Of a stretch of DNA of 64,000 nt, positions 54,203 to 64,000 are shown one piece after another. How positions within the stretch are numbered: the stretch's first letter is position 1; every line of letters starts with the position of its first letter. The notes under the pieces are model-generated. The model worked only from the letters and a program-made list of their open reading frames with translations. It did no database searches and had not been told where the DNA came from. The DNA is taken from contig JACONQ010000003.1 of the NCBI GenBank assembly GCA_014281115.1, positions 3,286,001-3,350,000 on the forward strand, written 5' to 3'. Source of the stretch: Laburnicola sp. R22_1 (Eukaryota > Ascomycota > Dothideomycetes > Pleosporales > Didymosphaeriaceae). The position numbers were made by a program, and so were the translations under genes.

Positions 54203-55878
54203 ATGCCGCCTTTACCACGGAGGGCGCCGAAATTACTGCGCTCTGTGGGCCATAGGGCGCATGCGGGTGAGGAGGATCATGAGGAGGGAGGGAAGGCGGG
54301 GAAGGCTACTGCTGGGGTGATGCGCGAGTTGACCGAGGAGCAGATTAATGCTGAGCCGGTTTCTTCGGGGGATGAGGTTGTGGGGGGCGCATTATTACCG
54401 CCGGCGGAGACAATGAAGACGAAGGTGAAGGACGCGGGGGATGTAGTGAAGAGGAAGAGGAAGAGGCAGGTGGGAGGTGGGAAGATGGTGAAAGAGAGGG
54501 GCGTGGGGATCGGCAAGAGAATACAGGTTCCGAGGGAGGGGGCGTATCGGGATGGGCAGTTGTTGAAGGGGGGGAGGTTCGCGGAGGAGGATGATAAAGA
54601 GAATTTGGGGAGTGAGCGGGGGGATCAAGATCGCGGGTTTGATTTTGGGATGGGCTGGGAGAAGAGCAAAAAGAAGAGTGGTGCTGTGGCGACGTATAGT
54701 CGCAATTTACATGGGCCGGTGGCGCTTTCGGGGAAGAAGGCGTATGGGAAGGGTGCGAAAGGTGGGTGTGCTGTTTTTTACTGGGGGTGCTTGCGGGTGT
54801 GCTAATTGAGCTTCAAGGTTATCATTCGCAGCCCGTGCCGAAGGAGGAGGACTTCAGCCATATCGAGTTCCTGGATGCTGCTCTGGGAGACAAGCCGAAG
54901 AAGAGTGAGCGAAATGGCAAGGAGGACACTGCTGCAGGACCATCCTCGTCTCCAGCAGCAAAACCTCGACCGAATCTCCTAGCCACCCTAGGCGCTTACA
55001 AAGTCGCCCCCTCCTCCGCCACGACCACCAATACCCACGCCGTCAACCCAAGTTCGCCCCTCTCCTCCCTCCCCTCCACCCCCAACGACTCCTCCGCCCT
55101 AGACGACCCCCACGCCCTAGACGCCGACTCCGACGACGAAGACGCCACCTGCGTCCTCTGCCTCGAAAAAACCGACCCCGCCTCCGCCTCCGCCTTCTGG
55201 AAATCCCGCCCCCGCACCTTCCACAACCAAACCCTCTTCTGCAAGCAGCACAAGACGCGCCAAGCGCAGGAAGCCTACATCGCCGCCGGCTTCCCCGAGA
55301 TCGACTGGGCCGACTTGCCGCGCCGGATCCGCGCGTTTCGTCCCCAGCTGGTTAAACTGCTACGGAATGAGACGGAAGAAGAGTCGCCGTATCGTAAAAT
55401 GCATGCTGCGCGTCTATTGTCGGGGAAAGCGGCGGCGCTTCCGTCGCGGAAGAAGAGGAGGAATAGAATCGACTACACCTCCTCACAAGCGATCGCCGAA
55501 GACGACGACACCCTCCTCGCCTCCTTCGACGCCACGGCCCCTTCCACAACAGCAGGGTACTACGGCCCGCGCGGCAAGCGCGTCATGATGGAGGTCATGA
55601 CGTCTGAACTGTCTGCCGTGATTCGCGAGGTTTCGGCTAGAGATCCGGTGGTGGGAAGGTCGGGGTTTGCGGTCTTTTTGCAGGCGGTGCTGGTGCCGGA
55701 GTTGGTGGTTATGTTGGTGATGGAGGATCGGGGGTGTAGCAGGGGGGTGGCGGAGGTGGTGGTGAGGGGGAGTGCGGAGGTGGGGGCGTGGGTTAATGAT
55801 GAGGGGGATGATGTTGTGGGGGGGAGTGAGGGGGAGAGTGAGGAGGAGAGTGAGGAGGATGGGGATGGGGAGGAGTGA
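54203..55878 (+). CDS. RTC4-like domain protein
   Basis: Exons 54203-54761 and 54818-55878 join in phase across a 56-bp intron (GTGGGT donor, branch gctaatt), giving about 539 residues. The first ~300 residues are disordered and basic, with the KRKRKRQVGGGK patch as a possible nuclear signal. The RTC4-like domain follows. A putative zinc-binding CVLCLEK…HNQTLFCKQHK block comes first, then GFPEIDWADLPRRIRAFRPQ, and later YYGPRGKRVMMEVM and VLVPELVVMLVMEDRG. The tail is acidic (EGESEEESEEDGDGEE). In yeast, Rtc4 was named from a telomere-capping genetic screen; the biochemical role is not known. The second half shows the same C-to-G wobble switch as RCL1. Domain order and length fit filamentous-fungal members. 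Confidence 0.8.
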
Positions 55879-56399
55879 GGGTGGGGTGGGATGGACGTTG
55901 CACCGTCGGCATGTTTCCCATGGCTTCGGCTATCTTTGTTGATATTACGGTGTTCGTGCGTATGTAATTTTTTTCCGCTTGGAGGGGCGAGATTTTGGGA
56001 GTATATACAAATGAGGTAGGTTGGTGTATATAGAGTGTATTTATCACCTTGGTTTTGTATGGTGAAGGTTGTGAGATGGATAGTGTCAATATGCTTTTAC
56101 GTTGTACATTGAATGCTTGTCTTATAAGGCTTTGAGTGCGTTGGGTCGCGCTGTGGGCGGGTGGTTGCCCTCCGTTCGTAGGATATAGAATCTTCGTTTC
56201 GTCTTGTGTCTTGTTGTATGAGTGGGATTACGTACCAGCGTTTCATCTCATCTGATACACAATCGCATGGGAAGGGCTGTAGGTATATAAATAGTCGTCA
56301 GTGGACTACATGTTCCGTCTTCTCTTCTACACACGCAGTTTGTGGGATTGGTGACGGGGGATTAAAACGATACAAAAGATTGGGAATGGGGAGGTGGGG
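55879..56399. other. 3' flank of the RTC4-like gene
   Basis: No gene. It changes from the gene's G-rich end into the W/G-rich degenerate repeat region. Confidence 0.35.
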
Positions 56400-57640
56400 G
56401 TGTGGTTTTAAAAATAGCTGGATGAACATCGAATGGAGCAGGTGCTCCTAAAAACACTGGTTATTGAACGATGGAGTGTGGGGGTGTGGTGTGGTCCTCA
56501 AGGCTTCGACGAGCCATGGTATGGAGGGTGGGAGTGTGGTTCCAAAACGTTCCAGGAAGAAGGTTATGGAGGGTGGAGCCGTCGTTGTGGTCCAAAAAAT
56601 CCGAAAAGACAGACAATGGACTTGGTGCGGTGGTTTTAAAAACAACTGACACTCGGCGTGATGGATAGGGCTTGGTGGTTGTGGACCTGGTACGAAAATT
56701 CTTGGGAGAACAAGCCATGGAGTGGCTGTGGTGTGGATCTAAAAGCTCGACCAAAAAACACTCTAAAGCAACCGCATGGATCTGGCTTGGTTCTAAAACG
56801 AGAAAAGCCAAAGCATGGAGTGGGTGTGGTGTGGATCTAAAAGCCCAACCAAACCACAGTAGGAAACAGTATATGGGCCTGGCTTCGTTCTCAAACGATC
56901 GTATCAAGCTCCAATGTGGAGGGGGTGTGCGGTTCCCAAATCACCATCAAAAGGCCTCTTCTAGTCGTTTGATGGACCTGTGGTGGTTCCAAGAAACAAC
57001 ACAACAAAGGAGAAATGGTCTTTGGCTGGCGTGGTTCGAAAATCAACGATCGCCGCAACATGTGTGGTCTTCCTAATGGTTACCCATATCCACCAATGTG
57101 CTCGTGTCTTTGGCTGGGCTTGGTGTGTCTCTAAAAAGCTAGCGATTCTTCGAGATGGACGGGGAGTGGTTCGAAAATCGACGATCGAAGCTGCATGTGT
57201 GGTCTTCCGAACGGTTATCCATATCCACAATGTGCTCGTGTCTTTGGCTGGGCTTGGTGTTTTCTAAAGCTTCACCGCTACTGGGACATGGAGAGGACGT
57301 GGCTCGAAAACAAGTAAAAAGGGCTCCATGCGGTCTTCCTAAGAGTGGTTCAACATCTGCCAATATGCTCGTGTCTTTGGCAGGGCTTGGTGTTTTCCAA
57401 AATCTTACGGCGTTGGGACATGGAGAGGGCGTGGTTCGAAAATGAAGACTCGCTTTCTCCATGCGGTCTTCCTAACTTGTCGGCAAGCATAACAATGTGC
57501 TTGTTTCCTTGGCCGGTTTTGGTGTTATCGAAAATTCAGCATGATAACAAAATGGACTTGGCTGGTGTGGGTCGAAAAAAAAACTGGTCATCGGAAGAAT
57601 GATGTGCTGTCTCCCTCAAAGCATACACATACAACACGTG
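56400..57640. repeat. Degenerate tandem array with ~133-bp period
   Basis: The marker tgctcgtgtctttggc with ttggtgt recurs at 57099, 57233, 57366 and (variant tgcttgtttccttggc) 57498, giving spacings of 134, 133 and 132 bp. Between markers, blocks such as ggtcttcctaa and gtggttcgaaaat recur in the same order. The left part (56400-57060) contains related but more diverged modules, for example gtgtggtgtggatctaaaag at about 56728 and 56825. Long open frames on both strands follow from the composition and are not treated as genes. Confidence 0.75.
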
Positions 57641-57710
57641 TGCTTCCTACCTAGAGAGCTAAAACCATAACAAAAATGATGCATGTCCTGATGAAAGTGG
57701 AATGTAATGT

Positions 57711-57818
57711 TGTTGGATTGAGCTGATCGGAGGATCTGCTATATAGCGCCATTACATAATAGCGTGTAAACAATGAGATGGCAGCACCTGCCAGGTGCCC
57801 CAAGGGCTCCTGCCAACA
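57711..57818 (-). repeat. Candidate 3' LTR of the second copia element
   Basis: This 108-bp segment begins TGTTGG and ends CCAACA, perfect short inverted ends. On the reverse strand the purine-rich gttgggaggac (57819-57829) immediately precedes it, as a polypurine tract should. Its partner LTR is outside the window, so the limits are provisional. The 5 bp to its left (aatgt) would be the target duplication. Confidence 0.5.
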
Positions 57819-60107
57819 GTCCTCCCAACTGGAGGTGCTGAAAATAGGTGTGAATGTTCCATAGTACAAGAATACCATGAGCATGGTTTACCAGTATCAA
57901 TAACGATCAGTGTCCTCCTAAACCAGCTACCAGCAGCGATCAGCATCCACCAGAGAATGCCATGTCCGGGGTAGGATGCGTGCCAGACTAGATACATCCT
58001 ATTAATGTAGAAAGTGTGGGCAACGGCAATGCTTTTGTACACAGATTAGCCAGGTTTTCCTTTAATAGAACATGTTGAATTTCGAATTCGCAGCCTAGGT
58101 AGCGTTTCTGAATAAAGTAGTAGTGAATAGCAATATGCTTAGTGCGTGTTAAGATTTTATAATTGCGAATAAGTGACAATGCAGCTTTATTGTTAACTAA
58201 AAGGCGATAGCGAGCCTTCTGTGGGATTATCTCTTTAAGGGCCTGTCGTGTCCAGAGCAGATGTGCGGCGGCGGCAGATGCGGCTATATATTCTGCCTTA
58301 GCTGTGCTGCGAGCGACCGAAGCTTGTCGCTTGCATAACTATGCAAGGGTGGAACTATCTAATTTGAGTATAAAGCCTAAGAAGGATTTGGCGTTGTCTA
58401 GGTCAGATCTAAATAAGGCGTCTAAGTATATTACTACATTAATGTCCCCGCCATTAAGCGTGGGGATAATGTTTAAGAAGCCTTCTGAACCTTAGATATA
58501 GCGCAGCACTTAAAAAGCAATCTTGAGATATTGCTTAGACGGATTCGCATTATATGAGCCTAGCATGCTGACTGGATAGGACAGGTTAGGTTAAGAGACA
58601 ATGGCCAGGAAGTTAAGGGATCCGATCACTGACTAATAGAGCTTTTGTCGCTCAATGTTAATAGGGATGTCTAACAATGTCCGGGGCGGAAATGCGTTAG
58701 GGTCTAGTGGAGTTTTGCGGAGGTTGTAGTCCTCTATGCCGTATTGCTAGAGCACTGCGCGTGCGTACGTGGTCTAATACAGACAAACGCTAATAGGATT
58801 AAGATATTTAATTTCTAATCCTAACAGCATTGTAGGTTAACCCAAATCCTTAAATAAAAAGCGTTTAGCAGCAGCGAATAAAAAGGAGTTAATAGATGTA
58901 TTACCCGCTATTAGGATATTATTAACGTAAATGCCAAGTATGAGTCCTTTACTAATAAACACGCAAGGATCGAACGCTGCCTAGTAAAATCCGTATTGTT
59001 TGAGGAAGTTGGACAGTACCTTATACCATTCTTAACTAGATTGCTTAAGGCCATAGAGGGATTTTAGCAACCGAAGCACTAATGTGCCATTTGGTTTGCC
59101 AACTTCAGGAGGGCAGCGCGCGTAGATAAGATATTATAGTAGTCTATTAAGGTATGCAGCGTCGAAATTAATTAATCGCAGCTGCCAGCGGCGACACAAT
59201 GCCACCCAGAAGATTAGGTGAAGCGATTTATAGCGAGCTACAGGTGAGTAAGTATTAAGGTAGTTAATTCTGGGGCGCTGTGAGAATCCTTGTGCGACAA
59301 TTCTTGCTTTGCACCTAATAACTTTGCCTTTCTTATTTCGCTTGGTGTTGAAAACCCATCTCGTGCCCACTAGTTTCGCGTTAGCCGGTATTTCACTCCT
59401 ATTAACTACCTCCTAAGTGTAGTTGTTAATGTGTGCCTGTAGTTCTTAATTAACTACATTTTGCCATAGCAGTCCGCAAGCAACTGCGTCTAAGTATATA
59501 GATGGCGTGTCCTTATTAATAAACGCGGTGGCGCTGTATTCCATAAGATAAACGCTATTATCCATAGCGACATTTGCCTAAGCATCGCACTAAGTAAGTG
59601 TAATATTAGTCTCTTTGCCATATCTTGCAGGCGCTCTTGTTAGTCTGCTAGTGTGAGTGGTGTAGTTTATAGGGTTTGTAGGTGACGTTTCTAAAATTTC
59701 GCGTGTAGAACGCGTAGGTGACACTGTTCCTAGTTGTGGGAATTGCGTTCGCTGTCCTTGCAATGTAGATATAGGGGCTGTGAAGCGCAAAGGCCCTACA
59801 TTAATTGCATTTGTCTTAGGTGACATTGTAGTGGGTATTTTATTCAAATTAGGGGCCTTCGTCTCTCTAGAGTTAAGTTTAGATATTACTGTGGGGAGAG
59901 TACGTTTAGAAGGAATACTAGTTAATGCCAGAACAATACTATCCTTGTTAGACACCTGTGAAAAGTATAGAGGTGCCTTAAAGGAAGTATAGGCCTTAAA
60001 CTTAACGTCGCGAGACTTAACGATTACGTTGCGTGTAGGTATGTAGATGCGTGATATTTTGGTGTTGTTTTTATAACCCACAAATATTCCAACCTTAGCG
60101 CGGTGTA

Positions 60108-60806
60108 CTGTGTCCGTGCACTCAACGCCCGGATTCAGTCAACGCCCGCCTTTTACTAGGAAAATCAAAGAAAATAAGCAACTTCACAGCTATATAACTC
60201 TTTAGCTACTTTTTCTTTTTAAAAGCTTTCTTAATTAAAGTTATAGAGAAAGACTATCTCTATAACTCTAGAATTTTGGTTTTCTAATAATAATTAATTT
60301 TAAGAAAAAGTATAAAAGTACTAAAACTTAAGTCTCTAAATTTAAAAATAAATTTTTTTAGAAGTAAAGTATGCTGTTTAGAATATAGTTTATATTAAGA
60401 CTTTTTTATAAAGGACTACTTAAGAAGATAGATTATCTTTCCTAATTTTTTTATTTAAAAAAATAAAAAGATAATATAACTTTCTAGTTAATAGTTTTAT
60501 TAGAAAGAACTTAATATAAACTATATTCTAAACAGCATACTTTACTTCTAAAAAAATTTATTTTTAAATTTAGAGACTTAAGTTTTAGTACTTTTATACT
60601 TTTTTCTTAAAATTAATTATTATTAGAAAACCAAAATTCTAGAGTTATAGAGATAGTCTTTCTCTATAACTTTAATTAAGAAAGCTTTTAAAAAGAAAAA
60701 GTAGCTAAAGAGTTATATAGCTGTGAAGTTGCTTATTTTCTTTGATTTTCCTAGTAATTAAAAGGCGGGCGTTGACTGAATCCGGGCGTTGAGTGCACGG
60801 ACACAG
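60108..60806. mobile_element. 699-bp foldback (palindromic) element with TA duplication
   Basis: The left end CTGTGTCCGTGCACTCAACG is exactly mirrored at the right. The arms, about 295 bp each (60108-60402 and 60512-60806), are nearly perfect inverted repeats around a ~105-bp AT-rich centre. The element is flanked by TA at 60106-60107 and 60807-60808. CAACGCCCG occurs twice, 17 bp apart, in each end. It has no coding capacity. TA targeting and end architecture suggest mobilisation by a pogo/Tc1-type transposase. Confidence 0.9.
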
Positions 60807-60816
60807 TAGAAGCTTA

Positions 60817-62944
60817 CCGTGCCCGTGCGCGTAACGACCCACGTCGCGTAACGACCCAGGAACAACGCGCTCACTACTTCAAAAATGAGGGTATTGCAAC
60901 AGCTATAATAGCTATTATTACAAGATTTTGTAGTAGAGTAGTAAACAAAGGCATGCGATTAATTTGTACTATCTAAATTTACTTAGAAGGTTAACATTGC
61001 GGCCACAGCAGGTGGTGAAAGCTGGGGCAGCTAATACAGCCTATAATGCCTCCTTAGCAGCTGCACCAGCACTACGTTGTTTCTAACGCTTATTAGCTTA
61101 AGTAGAGGCTTTTGAGGCCTTGCGCTTACCCTTTTAGGATAGTTATATAGCTTTTTTAGCGTTGCGAGCTGCCTTCTAGCGCTCGCGTTTAGCTGCCTTA
61201 TCAGCCTTCTCCTTCTCCCTCACCACCTTAGCTGCCTCTCTCGCCACACGCCTCTCCTCTGCCTCCTGCTCTCGGAGTAGCTTAGCAGCAGCTTAAAGCT
61301 CCTTCCTATTAGCCTTTGCAAGCTGCCCATCATACTCTTCCCTCTACTTCACTATCTCTCGTGCACGTGCCTCTCTAATCTTGCGCGGAGACCAGAAGAC
61401 AGCACCACTATAGTACTCCTAGCGCTACTACAAGTTAAGAGGTTTGCCGCGCTTCTTGTGCTTCTTCTTAGCAGTAAGAGCCTCTCTTAGGCCATTATTC
61501 TTATAGTGTAGCAGTTCGTTTTGTACTTAGAGTCTGTAGAGCGTTTGGAAAAGCGACTTTAACTCTTCTACAGTAGTATCCTTCACTGCAGAGCGTACGA
61601 GACACTCCATCTAACACCAGTCGCTCTCCTTAAGCGCTAAGGGGCCTACTTCGCCTTCATCTTGCTTCCTAGAGCTCTCTCTCTTAAAGCGTTTAAGTAT
61701 AACCTCTAGGTCCATAGGCCATATACCAGTGGCTTCAAAGGACTTAAGGATAGTCTTTGTCTTAAATAAGGACTCCCATGCTCTCCAGAACAGTGGGAAA
61801 AAGTCCCCCTTCTTGACTAGTACTAGCCCTTGGCTCCTCTAGAGGTGGGTGGAGAGCTCCTTAGAGTAGGCAGTGGAGAGAGGTTTAAACATAACAACGT
61901 TAAGAGGTTAAAGCGTATAGGTAGAGTAAGGGGGAAATACAGCTAGAAGTATGCAATAGGATTTGCAGTAGTTAATAAACTCCTTTATAAAGTAACTACC
62001 ATGGCCGTCAAGTATAAGGAGACGCCAGTCTCTCCCACGACGCGCTTTCTGCTTCGTGCAGCAATCAAATACCTGCCCTAGCCACGCTAAACCGATGTCG
62101 TTATTCGTCCATCCAGATAGAGATAAAGCTACAAAGACGTCGTGTTGCCTAGCTTTAATAGTGTCCACCTAAGCTGCCTACAGTGAGCTGTTTGCCAACT
62201 AATAGATAAGACCTGGCAGCAGAGCCTCCCTATTAGCGCAGATAGCTGCTAAGAGGGTAATCTATTCACAAGAGCCATCTTAGAGTGCCGCCTACACCTC
62301 TTTTTGCTCCCATATCTGACGACTAAACACTCGTTTTAAGCGTCCTATTATACCTATTATAAAGCCCTTCTTATCTATATTATAGGAATAGCGCGGCTGT
62401 ATGTTGTACTGCTTTATCTTCTAATATAGCAAGTCAAAGTATAGCTTATACTTAACGTTTAAATTAGCGTTGTAGCGGAGAGAGTTAATTCTAGATGTCC
62501 ATTTGGAGATAAGATAGTGGCCGTATTAGTTAAGAAAGCGGGTAACCTAAGCGTCGCTTACAGGCTCTGTAGCTGTTAAGGATGCGAAATTTTGTATTAT
62601 CTCTCTTATAGGAGGCAGCCCTCTCTTTGTAAGGTCTTTAATATAGCTCACAAGCCCTAACTCTTATTATAGGCTAAGTACTTGTTGATCGCGATGCTTA
62701 GCTTCCCGTGGGCGCTAACAGCCTTGGTGTCTTCGGCGCAGCGTACTGTGCGGTACACCAAACTAGCGAGCAATTTTCCAGTATATAAGTTGTTCTCCTG
62801 GTTTAAGCGATTCGATTGCTGCGAGCGCATCGTCAATTGGTGCCATAGTGGTGGAGTTATGACGCGTTGAAGTTTGGAGCTTGTCTGGTGTTTTGGTGTT
62901 CCTGGGTCGTTACGCGACGTGGGTCGTTACGCGCACGGGCACGG
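60817..62944 (-). mobile_element. 2128-bp pogo-like transposon, copy 2
   Basis: It is flanked by TA (60815-60816 and 62945-62946). Terminal repeats are CCGTGCCCGTGCGCGTAACG inward on both sides. GCGTAACGACCCA is doubled with 17-bp spacing. The transposase is on the reverse strand from ATG 62846 (MAPIDDALAAIESL). It has a Tc5/CENP-B-like DNA-binding region (VTRFLN, HYLISKWTSRINSLR) and a DDE core: YNIDKKGFIIG (Glu replaced by Lys), SGWTNNDIGLAWLGQVFD, and LILDGHGSYF with an intact second Asp. AVFPPYSTYTL follows, then a stop. Multiple RIP-type stops make it non-coding, but it is the better preserved of two equal-length copies and serves as the reference. Confidence 0.9.
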
Positions 62945-64000
62945 TACTGGACGCAGCTCGAGCCTTAATAGGAATGTGCACATAGGCCTTAATGCTAAAT
63001 AGTTTAAGATACTTTATAGATAGTTTCTTTTTCCTAAGCAGCTTGTAAGGTGTGCGCTTTAGCTAGTTAGCTAAATAAGGGGCGATAGATGCTAGAAAGC
63101 AGGCTGTCGCTATGGCCTTAGCCTATAGGAACAGCAAGGTATTATTATTAAGCATGGAACGCGCTGTCTGTATAAGGATGCGATTAAACTATTCTAGGAC
63201 ACTATTTAATGCGTGGGCGTAGGGCGAAGCGGTATTATAGATATAGCCTTCCTTTACTATAAATTGCGCAAGATTCTTATTAATATATTTACTACTATTG
63301 TCGCTCTTAAAGCAAAGAAATATATAGGTAAGGTTAATATGTTTAAGCTTCTAGGGTCTAAATTGCTTTTTAATATAGTTTATAAAATCCTTAATAGCTT
63401 AAGGCGCGTTAGACTTTTTCTTAAGGAAGCGCACCTATAGAAATTAGGTGCAGTTATTAATAAATAATATATAATACTAATTGCCACTAAGGCTCTTGCG
63501 TGCAAATTTCCCAAAGAGGTCTAAGTGTATAACCTTGAGGGGTTTAGTCTTCTAGAGGTTGTTTAGTTCTGCGATAGGTTTAGAATGTGTAGATTTAGAT
63601 AATTTGCAGGTGCTACAGTTAAATCCTATAGGCATATCTAGGATAAGGTACCTGTTGCGATAGATTCGCTTAGGGTTAGAAATTAAACAATGTTTAAATG
63701 CGTAGTAGAACTCCTTAAAAGAACTAAAGAATGCGCTTTCTAATAGTGTGCCATCCTCCCCCAGCCTATCCTCTTGCTCCTAGGAGCTCAGAGAGCCTGT
63801 ATATATAGATTCGATTGAGGGTAGATTATACGCGGTGTCTTTAATAATAGGGTTAATGTCGCGCGATATCGCGTACGCTGCTAGTGCGGCAGATTGTGAG
63901 GCAATGTTAGAGACATTTTTAGTCTGGATTCTAATTACCCTATTCGCATGTCTTGCCCACAGCACAGTGCAGTTATGGTAAGACAAGAACAGATCGTTCT

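Larger units (their letters stand above)
57711..64000 (-). mobile_element. Second copia-type retrotransposon, degraded, interrupted and cut by window end
   Basis: Reverse-strand motifs, from right to left: a gag-pre-integrase/integrase region (62947-63990), an integrase end near 62985 continuing at 60100 after two insertions (RAKVGIFVGYKNNTK), a linker (59590-60060), reverse transcriptase (GTRWVFNTKRNKKGKVIRCK near 59370, then ARIVAQGFSQ), and the RNase H end (TKHIAIHYYFIQKRYL, then LCTKALP) near 58000-58130. The order IN-RT-RH is copia. Many stops and an AT bias indicate RIP. The sequence is unrelated in detail to the element at 18-25 kb. The 5' LTR and gag lie beyond 64000. Confidence 0.85.

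Noticed and set aside
56461..57602. Overlapping open frames of 85-148 codons on both strands
   Set aside because: They arise from the tandem repeat composition, with no start context, splice sites or domain.
1..64000. tRNA, rRNA or other structured RNA genes
   Set aside because: Reading by eye I found no convincing tRNA cloverleaf (A and B boxes with matching arms) or rRNA segment. The only tRNA-like match is the retrotransposon primer-binding site, which is a complement, not a gene.

Overview
The window looks like a filamentous ascomycete (Pezizomycotina, probably Dothideomycetes). The support is short GT-AG introns of 44-58 bp with CTAAC-like branch points, fungus-specific families (FunK1 kinase, HET domain, RTC4-like, kexin), and two-speed composition. 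GC-balanced gene blocks alternate with AT-rich blocks full of transposon relics. In those relics W and Q codons have become stops and catalytic D and E codons have become N and K, which is the signature of repeat-induced point mutation (RIP, C-to-T mainly at CpA).

Layout: 1-11.2 kb is gene-poor and holds three degraded pogo/Fot1-like transposase relics, a 19-bp tandem array and one good gene, a four-module DOMON/copper-monooxygenase/cytochrome b561 oxidoreductase (3.5-6.3 kb). At 11.3-16.6 kb lie a FunK1-type kinase-like gene (with a frame break) and a four-exon SANT/Myb-like gene. About 18.2-32.6 kb is a stack of nested elements: a DDE transposon relic interrupted by a complete copia LTR retrotransposon (18260-24856) and by a hAT-like non-autonomous element (25362-30315). 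The hAT-like element is itself interrupted by a pogo-like element (26090-30073), which is interrupted in turn by a 2128-bp pogo-like element (27372-29499). A lone membrane-anchored unknown gene (32955-34256) and a clean copy of the hAT-like element follow, then a HET-domain pseudogene.

About 38.6-55.9 kb is the conserved gene block: pirin, two small unknown proteins, a large PhoD-like phosphatase divergently paired with the kexin protease gene, RCL1 (18S rRNA processing) and an RTC4-like gene. From 56.4 kb there is a degenerate ~133-bp tandem repeat array. A second copia element, reverse strand and running off the window, is broken by a 699-bp foldback element and by a second 2128-bp pogo-like copy.

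The housekeeping genes are independent units, not an operon-like cluster. The most informative structures are in the repeats. Empty sites, target-site duplications and restored frames give an insertion order, and four TIR families with different end sequences share a doubled terminal motif spaced exactly 17 bp. All calls were made by eye without database searches, so family names rest on motif recognition.
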